Notes: generated by a model from the letters alone, not told the origin. Shown: positions 1 through 13,749, counted from the first letter of the stretch. The stretch: DNA of 64,000 nt from Ailurus styani (GCA_002007465.1 LNAC01000164.1:1768262-1832261), one strand, 5' to 3'. Program-made: numbers and translations.

Positions 1-1893
1 TACGTCTTACTCTCTTCAAAATACAAATTTCTTAACAATTTCAATGCCCTTCAGATTGCCAGCTTAAGACTATGGGGAAAATAGCACTCAGAAAAACTGC
101 CCAATTACCTCATTATACAGAAATCTTTCTAGGATCAGTTAGCCATGTTCTAAGGCAGGAGCCAGCAATTTCACTTCCCTCTTAAAGGGGTAAGTGTGTG
201 TCACTGGCAGGCCTATGGTAAAGAAAAGAATAAAGAAGGAGAGCGAAACAAGGAAAAAGGAGAATGGGAGAGAAAAAAAAAAGTCAAACATATATGGTAG
301 GGAGGTAGGTCAAATGCCACCAACTACCTACACTGGAAATTGCCAATCCACTCCAGCTGAATGGGAGTTTGACCCAATCCCAACATGTGTCTAATAATTC
401 ATTAGCTGATGCCGATCACTGGTTGAGCTAGTCAAGGTGAATACATAAGTCACCTGTCCTGTAAGTTTGCTACTTCACAATAAGGACATCCTAAGTCCTC
501 TGAGGATCCTTCTGTTTTAATCCAGTTTAGACTAAAACACATGTTAAGAAGAGTACTTTCATGATTCTCAAAATTCCAGAATATAAAGGTTTGGTCCTTG
601 AACTTGGAGGCCTCTCAAATTATTAAAGTGCACCCTAAATCAAGAAAATTAAACTTTTAGCTTAATTTTTTCCTATGAAATGCTGTAAAATTTTTGTTAA
701 TAAGCAAACTGCTAATAGTCATCAAAACAAAGTATGCTTTCATGAAAATTCAAAAATCTTGCAATTCCAAAATGAGTGAAATATTTCTGGTCCTTAAGCA
801 TTAACTTTATTTTACATAGAGGATCACCACCATGTTTCTACCTATCAAACAAGACAATTTTCCACAAAAGCAAAGCACATCAGGGGGAAAAAAAAAAAAG
901 AAAGAAAAGAAAAAGAAAACAAATACTAAACATAATATGGGGACAAAATAAAAATACATGAGTAACTATGAAACTTTTTTAAGAAAAATGTTTCTAACAA
1001 ATGACCTTTGCCATACTCAGCTTTCCTAGACATGAATTACCTAGACCACTCAACATCAAAACTTGGTAGTCATTTTAGCAGCTGTAAGATGACAAATTGT
1101 TGGCTTGATCCAATCATATCTTTTACTTTTCACTTGGCTGTTTTTGCATTATGAAATTCTACCTGACATGATAATGCTAGTTTAGATGATCTTCGCTTAA
1201 CCCATAATAATGAAATTTGTTTGAAAAGAGCCTGTCAAATGGCCTAGGACTTAAATTCAGGTTTTTAAGATAAAATAACTCCCCAAATATTAAAATCAGA
1301 TTTTCTTAAAAATATATTGCAAATTCTCTACGGTAATTAATGCAACTGAGTGAAAAGAGTAATTTTAATAGCAGTGATCATTTTAGTTTTATAGTGTACT
1401 CCATTACAAATGGTCTAAATTCAGTTAACTTGCAATTAAAAAACCCAGAAATATTATAATTTATGACTTACATATGGATAAACTTTAACAGAAAACTTTA
1501 CACAAATAACTTGTGAATTTGCTTAAGCAATTCCAATAAATTCTCTTTCCTATTCATTCCACTCGAATGAAAAAGTATTTCTCCAAATTATTAAGATATT
1601 CAAATTTAAGGATATTCAACTATAAATGTTATACTCAGAGTTATCACCAATTGTTGCAAACCTAAGTTGCTGAAGATTCCCCTTTTTAAGCATCCTTTTA
1701 CAGAGAAAGCAGGATCTCATTCTGATATTGAAAAAACTCAGAAAAGAGAAAAAAGTCATTAGATTTGGTATCTCATTTTTTTAAATGGGGAAAAATATTA
1801 AAAGTATGTTCACATGTAAAATAAAATGAATTGTGGAACTATGAAAACAACTACAGCAACAATCTCAGAAATCTCCATTCTAAAATCATCTGG

Positions 1894-1897
<4 letters not shown>

Positions 1898-1925
<28 letters not shown>
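1898..1925. repeat. (TG)n microsatellite
   Basis: Uninterrupted TG dinucleotides (CA in the PURA sense) inside the inferred 3' UTR. Confidence 0.9.
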
Positions 1926-1931
<6 letters not shown>

Positions 1932-2391
1932 TGAAAGAATGAGTGGGAATATTGAAGAAAAGAGGGTGAACCATATGTGGGAGACAGAAGTAATAATCAT
2001 GCCCATGGTGAGTTCACCATGGCTGGCATATAACCCAAAATGTCATAAAAGAAAAATATGTTTATAAAGTTTCAACAGTGCCAAATGCAAAATGTTAAAG
2101 CACAGAAACAATGAATGAGATAACCCCCACAAACATCAAGTTCCATATGAAAACAGGAAGAAAAAAATCGACATACGCATCTTCTTTAATATACCAAATC
2201 TTAATTGACTTAAAGATTATATAGAGTGCTTGGGCCATGATTACCCACCCAGATTCTCGTTATCAACGGACTTATCTCTTCCCCTCCCTTCCACCCAAAT
2301 TTCGTACAGTGTTCCTGCAGAAAAAGTTATAGCATTCCTGTATTAATAAGAAATGAAAACAGTGAGTACAACTGATATAGATCCATTGACT

Positions 2392-2397
2392 TTTATT
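2392..2397 (-). terminator. Candidate poly(A) signal AATAAA in PURA 3' UTR
   Basis: On the minus strand the hexamer AATAAA overlaps an upstream TGTA (TTTGTAATAAAAG, CFIm-type) and is followed about 30 bases later by GT-rich GTTGTACTCACTGTTTTC. That is the order expected of a functional cleavage site. Other minus-strand AATAAA copies at 806-811 and 3059-3064 have weaker downstream elements, and one at 6554-6559 lies in an A-rich tract. Use is unproven. Confidence 0.35.
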
Positions 2398-5300
2398 ACA
2401 AATGTACTTGATCACTTGGCTTCAAAAAGTTTAAAATCAATACCCTATTTTCTGTATGCCAGTACAAAGCAAACTTTTACAAATTAAATACCTAAAAATT
2501 TGACAAAAATATTAAAATTTGATGAAAAACAATTATAAAAATCCTTAATCTCTCTCTCTTCAAAAAAGGAGGCAGTCTTCCCAGTCCTATTATACAATAT
2601 TAATAATATTCACCATTTTTAGAATAGGTAGCTAAATTATATTTTTCTGTTAGCATACAAAACTCTTAGACTAATAGATTTCATTTGTATATGCTCCAGT
2701 TAAGTTTGTGAATGCCATCTGATTGCAATATAATCAACTATCTTTAATTGAGTCCTAATTTACACTTATTTAATAATTTGCATAGTTTAAAAGGGATAAA
2801 GGTTATTCTACAACTAATTATCATAGGCTATTACAGTGCTATTTTTCAAGGCAATAAGTATTTGCTCCCAAATGAAATTATCTGTCTTCTTTAGGCAGGG
2901 GTTAAAACTACTAGCAGCTTTCTCCATTACCTGAAAAATCAAATTGGAACAGTTATCCATCTCTAGATGTGAAGACCTAAAAAACATATCACTATATTTT
3001 CCACTTTGAGTCAAATTTCAACCCCTGCATGGGACTAGAAAGTGAGACTTTCAAGGTTTTTATTTCCCTGTTGGTTTTGGTTTCTACTCTCCATGGCTTT
3101 TAGGAAGCTGGGAAAGTTTGTCTTTCCTGACTCACATTGTCTCTCCTTTCCATTTGGCAAATAATCATCTACCTTCAATCTGTATCTAGTAGAGGAAAAG
3201 CCGACATGGCTTTTCTTATGAACTTCCTTTGTTGTCAAAGGCATGTATAATGATTTCTACAGTTCTGGTTAGTTAACTTTAGCTCCCTCTGTGGCTGGAT
3301 GACTGCTGCTTCTAACATCAGCATGATAAATAGGAGGCACAAATAAAAAATAGCTTAAAAAAAGATTTGGTGATTTAAAAGAAAAAAAAACGAACAACAC
3401 TAAACACACACACATATATGGGCATTTCAAATCTGGTGGCTGATCTCTGGATTAAATTACTTGACAGTGTCTCTCATTTTAAAGAACGTCAATATTGCAA
3501 TGCATTTCAAGTTTTCTTTTATACTTAGGCAAATAATATAGTTTAACCAAGCTCTTGGACCTTAATCGTAAGACAAAGCAGATCATTAAAAATAAGGCAT
3601 ACTTGTCAAGAATTAAGTTTGTTTGCCTGTTTTTGGCACATTTGATCATACTGTCTTCTATGAATAACACATATGGTCAAATATACCATCTCCTTTTTCA
3701 TTTCAGCACAAACAGGGTTTACCAACTAGTAAAATAAAAACAAGGAAAAACTCCAACATAAAACACTGAGATATAGAACCTTGGTAAAGTACCGAGCACC
3801 TGGGAGGAAGGGTAAGGAAAGGATGAAACAGTAGAGGGAAGGAAAAGTTGGGAGGGTGCTTGGGGAGGTAAAGTGAGATGCAAAAAAGAGCATCTTTACA
3901 GTCACTTAGTCTTTTCTAAGATCACCTCTCAAGTCTTAAAAGATTTGCATGTGGATTTCTTTTTCAACCCACTGACCATAAATCAGACACTGGTTTCAAA
4001 ATCTTAGTAAGATTGTGTTTAACTGTTATAGTGTAAAGACAGTTGCACAATGTATGTGCTTATTGATCCGGTAGGATTCCAAGCAGAATCTGAAGTCTGT
4101 AGGTAAGAAAGGCTTCACTTTAGGTAACTCTGACCCTAAAGAAAACCTCATGAAAGAACTCGCATCTCAAAGAAAGGACACTTTGCCTAAGTTTGCTGTG
4201 TTTTGTTGACTTGCACTACTTATTGCTGGCTACTATAAAACACTGATCTAGGAGTACTCCAACAACCTGTAGTACAAGGCTTAACTTTAAGAAGCTATAG
4301 TAAACAAGAGACAAAATCAAAGCAATTCTCTTTCCTAACTAGTAACAGCACAGAGAATGCAGTCTTTTCCATATCACAGTAAAAGTACAGTGAACAAAAC
4401 AGCTCAACAAACCTTAAGACAAAAAAGTGCAGGTTATTAATGTTTACATGCAGTTGATAAGCATTCCAAATGTCACATTATGCACTGTAAAAGCTCAACT
4501 TTACTATATGGAAATAAGAAAAATGCACCTTGGGGGAAGGGGAAAAGCAATTTAATCATTTCCAGTGATTTTTGTAAGTAAAGAAATTCCTAACTATTGT
4601 ACGGTCACCTCATATTTAACATTGTATGAATATTAAAAGCAAACAATTTAATGGGAAAATGCACAGTACAATGGAAATAGCTTGTTATTCAACACATACA
4701 GTAGATCTCAAAAACAAAGACGACACACTCAACCAGGGAGCTTAAAATATCAAATCAAAACCCAAAGAACCAGCAGAAAAAAAAAAATCCTTCAAAAAGA
4801 CAACTGTTTCACCTTCCTAGGCCAATGCTTTACAATGTGAGAAGCACTGATACCTTCCAGCTCCTACAGGTGGTGTCTTCTACATACAGCAGTAAGATCT
4901 ATATGGCTGGATTGCCAAGAAACAATTCCATCCCCAGAACTCTCTATATCAGACAAGATCCTTTTTTTTTTAACCAAAATACTTTCTACAGAATTCCAAA
5001 CCAAAATGTACTGTTTAAGGCATCTTTTTTTTTATAACATTTTCTCTTCACTCAAAGATGATAGTCATGCAGCAGTTTAATGATAAAAATATATTAATAT
5101 TTTACTATACAGCAGCAAGAAGTTAGTTGTCAATTAAAAGCACACGAACATCTTTAAATGAAAACCTGTAAAAGACTATCGTTACAAACAATTTCAGTTT
5201 GGAGGACACCGACTTGGTAAAGTGCTCTCCTAAGCTTTGCATTTTCATACCCTACACCTTGAATATATGAGTTATAGAACATACTTTTGATAGAAGGCTT

Positions 5301-6525
5301 GTACACTTGGGGAACACAAATACATTTAGCATATAATGTAGCCAGTAATAACTAGCACCACAGCTACATGGAAATCCTTTACACATACCAACTTGGCTTT
5401 CACTTTTAAAATGAAACTCAGAATCCATGGCTCAGTAGGATAACTATAATTGTGTTGCTCTGCTTTTTAACAGGTCTACATAAGTTAATAGCACTGGCAA
5501 AAATCAAAGAATAGCTTCAGACCTCTTACTAGTTTAGGAGACAGTGCTAGTGACCACAAATAGACTCGCTACCTGATGTCCAAGTACAGGTTCACTGGAA
5601 ATTGCTGCACGTTAGTTTTTAAAATCTTTCTACACATAATAAAAAAAATATATTATGAACGATACATCTCATATACACAATAATGACAAAACACCTACTC
5701 AGTCAAAGCAAACAGATGCAGAAAAATATTATGGGAGATTTCCTTTATCTTTCTCTTTTTCCTTTTACTATTTGAATAACTTTGGTTCCAACCGTAAAAA
5801 TCACAACTTAGCAAATTTCATTTAAATGCCTTTTTTAATAATTTCTTCATGTTCACAGAAGTTTCACTGACCATTTTTATATGTTTAAGGTCCAGATGCA
5901 ATGCATATTGTATAAAAGAGAGCACTTATTGTTTACCTTGCATGAATTAAACCTACGTACCTTTAACTCTACAAACTTCTGCATAACATTTAGACAAAGC
6001 TCAGACACACAGCATGCCTAGCCCTCATATATATACACATCTCTAATCACAGGTATATAGGGTGTCAAATATACTATAGTAACCTCCATGTAAGGTTTGA
6101 AATTTGGTAACAAAATGAGAAAAACTAAAAATATTATTTTACGTGTTCTAAAATATCTCTTTTTTGTGCTAAAGTCAAATGTTAGCTCAACATGAAAAGG
6201 ACTTTTATATAATTCAGCAATATTATAATCTTGACCATTTTGCAAACACTTTTAATAATAATAGCTTAAACGTGTACAAAAGTTCTTGGTTAATTAGGGA
6301 AATAAACACTCAGTTCTTTATATTTTTTTAATCAAGTAGGAAACACAGTTCATATAATGTTATTACTTTTTGTATTTTTTTTGTTTTTTGTTTTTAGCAG
6401 CTGCTTACTGTTTTATATGGTGGATAAAGTGGACAACATCCAGCGATGGGTGGCAAGTCAGGAAGAGAAACTGTCAGTTGGTGGAGGTTCTGTGGGTGGT
6501 GCTCCCTTGGAGTTAACAGTTATTT

Positions 6526-6560
6526 CTTTTTTTTTTTTTTTACTTTTTTACTTTTTATTT
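6526..6560. repeat. Poly-T / T-rich tract
   Basis: A run of about 16 T followed by TTTTTTACTTTTTATTTTC. In PURA sense it is an A-rich block that includes an AATAAA hexamer (6559 to 6554). It could cause internal oligo-dT priming and so mimic a 3' end in cDNA data. Confidence 0.8.
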
Positions 6561-6585
6561 TCTCTTTCTTTACAGTATATTTTCT

Positions 6586-6630
6586 GTGTGTGGCTGTGTG
6601 TGTGTGTGTGTGTGTGTGTATGCATGTGTG
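6586..6630. repeat. (TG)n microsatellite 26 bases past the PURA stop
   Basis: A TG/CA dinucleotide run with a few interruptions (TGTATGCATG). In the PURA mRNA it reads as a CA repeat at the start of the 3' UTR, and is followed by an A-rich block. Overlapping reading frames here are low-complexity artefacts. Confidence 0.9.
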
Positions 6631-6655
6631 TGGGGTTTTTTTCCATTCAGTTTGA

Positions 6656-7480
<825 letters not shown>

Positions 7481-8136
7481 NNNNNNNNNNNNNNNNNNNN
7501 NNNNNNNNNNNNNNNNNNNNNNNNNNNNNNNNNNNNNNNNNNNNNNNNNNNNNNNNNNNNNNNNNNNNNNNNNNNNNNNNNNNNNNNNNNNNNNNNNNNN
7601 NNNNNNNNNNNNNNNNNNNNNNNNNNNNNNNNNNNNNNNNNNNNNNNNNNNNNNNNNNNNNNNNNNNNNNNNNNNNNNNNNNNNNNNNNNNNNNNNNNNN
7701 NNNNNNNNNNNNNNNNNNNNNNNNNNNNNNNNNNNNNNNNNNNNNNNNNNNNNNNNNNNNNNNNNNNNNNNNNNNNNNNNNNNNNNNNNNNNNNNNNNNN
7801 NNNNNNNNNNNNNNNNNNNNNNNNNNNNNNNNNNNNNNNNNNNNNNNNNNNNNNNNNNNNNNNNNNNNNNNNNNNNNNNNNNNNNNNNNNNNNNNNNNNN
7901 NNNNNNNNNNNNNNNNNNNNNNNNNNNNNNNNNNNNNNNNNNNNNNNNNNNNNNNNNNNNNNNNNNNNNNNNNNNNNNNNNNNNNNNNNNNNNNNNNNNN
8001 NNNNNNNNNNNNNNNNNNNNNNNNNNNNNNNNNNNNNNNNNNNNNNNNNNNNNNNNNNNNNNNNNNNNNNNNNNNNNNNNNNNNNNNNNNNNNNNNNNNN
8101 NNNNNNNNNNNNNNNNNNNNNNNNNNNNNNNNNNNN
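7481..8136. other. Assembly gap (656 N) over PURA start codon
   Basis: A run of N interrupts the GC-rich start of PURA. The left flank ends in a C/G-rich stretch and the right flank starts with 11 consecutive G. By comparison with the 322-residue human protein, about 144 bases should encode the N-terminal 48 residues (mostly Gly and Ser). The remainder would be 5' UTR or leader intron. Whether 656 is a measured or nominal length cannot be told. Confidence 0.98.
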
Positions 8137-8527
8137 GGGGGGGGGGGTGTGGGACGCGCCGCGTCGCAGCTGCTGCCGCCACCACCACTGTGGCTGTCGC
8201 TGTTGGCCAGACCCTGAGCGGCCTCGGCCCAGGGAGTTGGGGGACCAGGGGTGAGAAGGGGACTGCCACACTAAGCACAGGGCGCAGGCCTGAGCTTTGC
8301 TTTCCAGTGACCCCAAAGAGAGGATGTGGGGGGAAGGGCCTGTGAAACGCAACTGAGCCCGCAGCAGACAGGGGACACCGAGTCACGGCCACCCACCCCT
8401 GTGGGCCCCAGCCAGACCCAAACCCAAACCCAGACAGGCCCACCCACTGCCTGGTTGGGCTGTTTCCTACCGCAGAGCCCTGGCCGCAGAGGCGGGCAAG
8501 GAACAGGAGAGGTGGTGCGGCGGGAAC

Positions 8528-8550
8528 CCTTAGCTGCAGAAGGGGCTGCC
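8528..8550 (-). other. Candidate splice acceptor upstream of PURA coding exon
   Basis: Minus strand reads CAGCCCCTTCTGCAG|CTAAG with the junction between 8534 and 8533: a pyrimidine tract and CAG. A second candidate with a longer pyrimidine tract ends in CGCTCAG|GG at 8214/8213. Either could pair with the upstream donors, and the true acceptor might instead lie in the N gap. Confidence 0.3.
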
Positions 8551-8708
8551 TGGGATGAGGACGGGGCGCCGGTAGCAGTGGCGCGGAGCAGCAGACACCT
8601 AGCCCGTCCCTCCCCTCGCTCCCGCCGCTCCCCCTCCTCGCGCACGGCAGCGGCTCTGGCCTCAGATGATCCCGCTCCCCCCTCCCCCCAACCGCAGCCC
8701 CGCACAGT

Positions 8709-8733
8709 CGGGCGGGCGGGCGGGCGGGCGGGC
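8709..8733. repeat. (GGGC)6 G-quadruplex-prone repeat
   Basis: Six consecutive GGGC units on the plus strand, able to form a G-quadruplex and carrying several overlapping GGGCGG Sp1-type boxes. It sits just inside the putative proximal leader intron of PURA. Confidence 0.75.
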
Positions 8734-8735
8734 GC

Positions 8736-8745
8736 ACTCACCGGC
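8736..8745 (-). other. Candidate splice donor, proximal PURA leader exon
   Basis: Minus strand reads CCG|GTGAGTGCGCC, with the intron starting at 8741. GTGAGT fits the U1 consensus well. The donor is followed by the C-rich complement of the GGGC repeat. It would end a short untranslated exon of the proximal promoter. This is sequence evidence only. Confidence 0.5.
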
Positions 8746-8990
8746 GGGGGGGAGCCGAGCAGAGGACGGCAGCCGCACCAGGGCCGGGGTGCCCGCAGTG
8801 CCTGGTCGCGTTGGCTCTGCCCTTCCCCCCAAGCAACAACCAAAAAGAAACCCCACATTCACCCCAAAACCATCAACGAGCCCCCTCTGGGACCACAACT
8901 GCCCGCCTGCCTCCCCCTCCTCCTTCCGAGATTTGGGGAAGGGGGGCACCCTGCTCAAGGCTGAGCCCAACCTGGGTTGCCGGCCAGCTC

Positions 8991-11900
8991 TGCGGATGAA
9001 CCAGGCCCCTCCGAGCCTTCAGCCCCCAACCCACTCTTGTTCCCTTCTGGAAGGACCCAGAATGGAGGAGAAAACCAAGCAAGATTTAGGAAATTCGCGA
9101 GCTAAAAATGTCAGGAATTTCCTGGGAAACGCAGTTCCTTACGGGTTTCATTAACGCAGGTTCGCTCTTCCCTTTTAGCCCTCCTCCCAGAAACTCTTAA
9201 GTGTCAAGGAGAGCCCCCACCTCTCAAAAAGTAAAACATTAAGCGATTAATGGTTTCTAGGTGACAGCTAGGTTACCAACACAAATTAACTAATGACTCT
9301 TTGGACAGTGACTGCTAAAGGGGGTGTCTGGTCTCGGAAAGGGGCTCGGAAATAAGTGAATTTTATCTTCGTAGATCTGAGGCATAATCTGGGGCCTGTT
9401 TGCTTTCTCCTAGATATACAGCAGATGCTCATACTCCCTCCCTGCAGTCTGTAATTCTAAAAGTTAAGGGAAAGCTAAGGCCTATGTCCAGGGGAACCCC
9501 TGCCGATCCCCCTACACTCTCCTTATCACCTTCTGCACCCGGCTCAGGGGATACAGACCTCACAGCTTTACTCCTGGCTTTCTCAAGCATGGATTGTTAC
9601 CTCCATCCTGAGGAGAGTGTGTCTGTCCCATCTGTGGGCTCCATTCCCACTGAACATCCCTCAACCCCCAAAGTAAGGAGTCTTGCCTCCCTCATTCAGC
9701 CCCAGAGACAGCTGAGTACATAAATTGCACAAGCTTCCTGGAAAACAAAGGGGTAGATCAAGTACTGATCAAGAAACCCAGACCAGTCTAGTACATAAGC
9801 CTTGTCAATGACTGAGCCCTCAAAGCCCCTTAATATATCCTTTTATCACCTAGGCAAACCTGCCTGCTAAATATTCACAGCTTCCCTTTTCTCTTAGCAA
9901 GGGGCCCGTTCTACCCAGCGCTAGCTCCTTTAGCTCTGGGTTGATGTTTGCTACTTCCCGCTAAAGAGCAAGAAAGAGGGCAAAGCACGATGGCTACCAA
10001 AGAGCAAACTGGAGTAGTCCTGTGGGAACCAGCCTCAGAACCATCCACCTGTCCGGTGGTCCCTGAAATGATTTCTTGAGGGGGAGGCCCATTCTGAGAG
10101 ACAGAAATCCAGACTTTGGGTCTCATAAAAAACTTCTCCTTAGTTGTTGGGGGGGGGCGGGGAGGAGCGGCATCCTCCAGCATCATGTAGTACCCTTTTA
10201 GTGCTGATTTTTCTGACCTCCCTCCCTTGTCCCCAAGTCTGCAGGGAAGGGGAGAGAAGAACTGTTGGCGAACTTCCGACTGCACAAAATTTTAAGTGAG
10301 AAAAAGCAGTGGTTCCTCCAGGCTCACACAGTAGCGATCAGGACCCTGGATAGACCCTAGCCCCAAACTGGGACAGAAAGTCTGAGTGGCAGGGTCTCCA
10401 CACAGAGCAGGGCGGAGTATTACGTTCCCAGCTGTAAAATGAGGCTAAGATCTGTTTAAGTCTGATCTAGAAGAGCCGCTGCTCTTCTTCTGGGGTTTAC
10501 CTTGCGCGGAACCAAGCCCCTGCCCCTTCAAGAGAGCTCACAGCAGCAAGAAGCCCAATGGGATTGCGAAGAAGGGACACGCGCCTGCCGGTCCCTGCCA
10601 TTCTTCCACACTAATGACTGCTTCCTCCAGGACAGAAAACTAGGGTTTAAAACTGCCCATCTTCTTGGACCAACTTTAGAATCTAAATTTCTTGCCCTCT
10701 GTCCCAAACATTTACATCCAGGGGTTCTGAAATTGTTCGAGTTTGGGAATACCCTGATTTTCTGAAAAGGTGTCTGTCACCAGAAACTGAGTTCTTAGTT
10801 CCCCAGTGCAGAGGCAACTGATGAAGTTTCTAGACAAAACACAAGTTAAATATCATTTGCATGCTTACACTGGGAATTTTAAGCCCAAATCAGCAAACGA
10901 CTGAGACCTGGATCTCTCCACATAATATGCACTTACTTATGTTATACTAATTGTTACATATGTATAAAATTTCTGTTATTATATGCCAGTGTCTCCCCTA
11001 TTTTACAAATGTATCTAAAAGATAAACAAGGTTAACAATGGCTCTTCCAAAATAATTCAGTGATAAACTGGGATATTTAGTACATATGCACTACTCAAAA
11101 AGTTAATTTCAGGATAAGCCTGTAACTGTGGGGCTTTGGTCAGACTGGGGAGGGCATGGTGGTGAAAGGCGGCTTCTCCTTAGGCTACAGAAAACAGTAG
11201 CCTTAACAGTCTGGGAAGAATGAATATTGACTCAGAGTAAAGTCTTAAAAAGTTTAGAACCTTAAAAAGAATGTCGAAGTTAGATTTGCATCCTAACATT
11301 GAAACTACAGTAGAAAATCTGTAGATTTGAAAAGTTTAGAACCTTAAAAAGAATTTCAAAGTTAGATTTGCACCTTAACATTGAAACTCCATGAGAAAAT
11401 CTATAGATTTGAGAAGAATTCTAGCCATTTGCTAATTACTTAAATAATATACTTGGAAAATGAAAAGTCAGTTCTAGTGTCTAGCTTTTTGCATTTGTTA
11501 TTTTGAAACAAACAGTTGTAAAATTAAAGTGATGATTTCAATACAATGTAGGAAAGGCAAAGAGGAAACGAAATATATTAATATGCATCAAAATATAGGT
11601 GTTAATTAAAAATCGTCAAATAATATTCCCTTTCTACTCAAAGTGTGCTTACTTTAAAAAACCTGATAAATATCTTTAGATTTCTTGTGCTCTTTTATTA
11701 ATACTACACACACATTTTGAAGAGAACAGAGATTGCTTTATTTTTAATCCCACTATCTCTATGTCGGTAACAAACTCTTACCAACAAAAAATTGTTCACA
11801 AGTGAAACAAACATTAGGCAGAACAAGAAGGAAAAAAGCCTCAGTCTTCTTCAGCCTTAACTACGGGTGATTCTGAAATAATCTAATTCAGCTTTAGTCT

Positions 11901-13655
11901 TTAAAAGTAAAAATTAACACACATGTATAAAATAAACTTGGGGGGAGGGAATCTACCTCTGGGTAATAAACCCCTTTGATTATGGAGTTCCCAACAGAAA
12001 CAATATGCTGATTAAGATCACAGATTTCCAAAATAAAAGAGAAGCAAGAACATTAGAAATTGTGTTGTCAAGTGCTACTTAGGTTAAATACCTGTCCTAA
12101 ACAAGACAATTATCTTCAATACCCAAATCATTAAAACCAACTGTAATGTTGTACAGCAAGGGTTCAAAGTGAAGGAATTACCCTTTTCTTCTCAGGGCTA
12201 TCTACCAGGAAAATGAAGGGTAAAGTAAATGTTAACATTTAACAACAACAAAGACTAACAGTAAGAGTATTTCATCAATCATTTTTTAAAAAAGCATATC
12301 GTCCTTCTATAGCTCACCTAATCTTTGAAATTATGCCTCTCCGGTGCTATTTTAATGTTTAAAGATATGAATTAAACATTCAAAAATCTGAAGGGAACAA
12401 TCCATGTGATAGAATCCTCACACTTCACAAAATGTTTTCATTTTAAGCATTTGCAAAAGAGTTCAATAAACGTAGCACACACTCTAAATTCGATCAAAGA
12501 TTCCGAGAACCCGACATTTTATGTACCCAAAAGGCCCAAACAGAACCGATGCAAATGTCAATAGCTCGCTCTCTTCCGGCTGATACTTAAAAGGTTTTAC
12601 TAGTACCCAAAGGAATGAAATCAGCAACTCTCCACACTCTAGTCAACACTCCAATTTTCAAAGCCGCAATTCGCAAACGTCAGTTTGGGCTGGAAGCAGT
12701 AGGGGGTCTTGAAGTAATAAAAAAAATTCCATTGCTCCTCTGACAGTCTACCAAAAGATGTCAAACCAAATTCCGTCTATTGTAAAGCACCGGGACCTCC
12801 CTTCCAAGGACACGGGACACAAGCATAGACACCGCTGCCAAAAAGCTCTCCAAAAGCACCTGGCCCGACAGAACGAATTAGAACCCTTAACAGGGTCCCT
12901 CACAGACAGCGGAAATGAAGGTGGCATTAATTCAGGGGTAGACAGCAACGAGCCAAAGAAAGTTGCCCTAGCCGGACTTGGGCCTTTCTCTACCCAAGTT
13001 CAGAAACAAGGCAGATATATTTGTGGGGGTCCCTTCTACAGACATCTCAACCGCCTCCGGAGCCCACTGCCGCTCAAAGGGAAGACCCTCCAGCTTCGCA
13101 TCCGTTCCTTTTGCCCCCGAACAAAGGCAGAGGAGACTGTTGAGCTGACCTAGCTCCGTGGGGCAGCAAAAATGCCTTGTTCGGGCCACCCATCCTTGGG
13201 CCTGCCTTCATCTGCGATGTCAGCACCAATGTATTATTTTTTATTTTTACAACGCATCCTGGGCGGGTGTATGCATTGCGGGGGTGGGGGTTGAACGGAG
13301 AAGAGGAGGGGTTGGTAGTGAAGCCTAGAACCCTCCTTCCTCTCCCCTCCTGCCAGGGTTGCTGTGCAGGGAGTGCCGGCCACATTTGGCGCACCGTCCC
13401 AGGCCCGGGGCGAAGGTGGCCAGGGGAAATGGGGCTTAGGGATTGCTAAGCAAACGGCACCATTGGTGGTCTACAAGCGTCTGCGGAGGTAGGGTTGTCT
13501 CTCTCTCTCTCTCTCTTTTTTTAAGGGGCGTGTGATTTTGTTCTTTTTTGGAGGTGGGAGTTCGTTCGTTCGTTCGTGCGCTACGGGGGTGGGGGGGATG
13601 TTGCTGCACTGCCAGAGTCCCCGGAGGGAGGGTGCGAGGATGTCTACAACGGTAC
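8991..13655 (-). other. Region between the two CpG islands (putative PURA 5' intron)
   Basis: No SINE, L1 or recognised DNA transposon and no convincing ORF. It contains an 82-bp tandem duplication at 11251-11413, a short TC run (13498-13514), (TTCG)4 at 13560-13576, and a G-rich tract near 10147-10170. If distal PURA leaders splice to the coding exon, this is intron. The reading frames of 107-131 codons here show no family signature. Confidence 0.5.
11251..11413. repeat. Tandem duplication, 2 x ~82 bp
   Basis: Copy 1 (11251-11332) and copy 2 (11333-11413) both start AGTTTAGAACCTTAAAAAG and end in TAGATTTGA. They differ at scattered positions (for example GTCGAAG versus TTCAAAG), so the duplication is not recent. 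It is local, with no transposon ends. Confidence 0.9.
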
Positions 13656-13749
13656 ACTAATTATTCCTGAGGCATAAGAGCGCAATTAAAGGGGACGGGG
13701 TGGGCGGCGCCTCGAGTTGTGGCAGTGGCAGCAGGGAAGGTCGCGAGGG

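Larger units (their letters stand above)
1..6655 (-). other. PURA: PURA 3' UTR (inferred), continuing off the left edge
   Basis: No ORF of coding quality and no SINE, L1 or DNA transposon is recognisable here, in contrast to the right part of the window. Human PURA has a single exon with a 3' UTR of roughly 10 kb (from memory), so an AT-rich, repeat-poor tract directly downstream of the stop is best read as 3' UTR. It holds a CA repeat and an A-rich tract near the stop (plus-strand TG and poly-T), another TG repeat at 1898-1925, and several minus-strand AATAAA hexamers. IGIP, the next gene in human, should lie beyond the left edge. The transcript end is not determined. Confidence 0.65.
8137..8990 (-). 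promoter_or_regulatory. PURA: PURA proximal CpG-rich promoter / 5' leader region
   Basis: GC-rich, CpG-dense DNA directly upstream of the PURA coding exon; the island continues through the gap and coding exon to about 6680. It contains a six-fold GGGC/GGCG repeat (8709-8733, multiple Sp1-type sites), a consensus minus-strand splice donor at 8741, and candidate acceptors at 8534 and 8214. No TATA box is evident, typical of CpG-island promoters. The transcription start cannot be fixed from sequence; bases 8742 to about 9000 would be the leader exon. Long reading frames across this segment are GC-driven and I do not call them genes. Confidence 0.65.

Noticed and set aside
8271..9154. Long Pro/Arg/Gly-rich ORFs in the proximal CpG region
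   Set aside because: High GC removes stop codons in all frames; no recognisable family, and the strand evidence favours a PURA leader.
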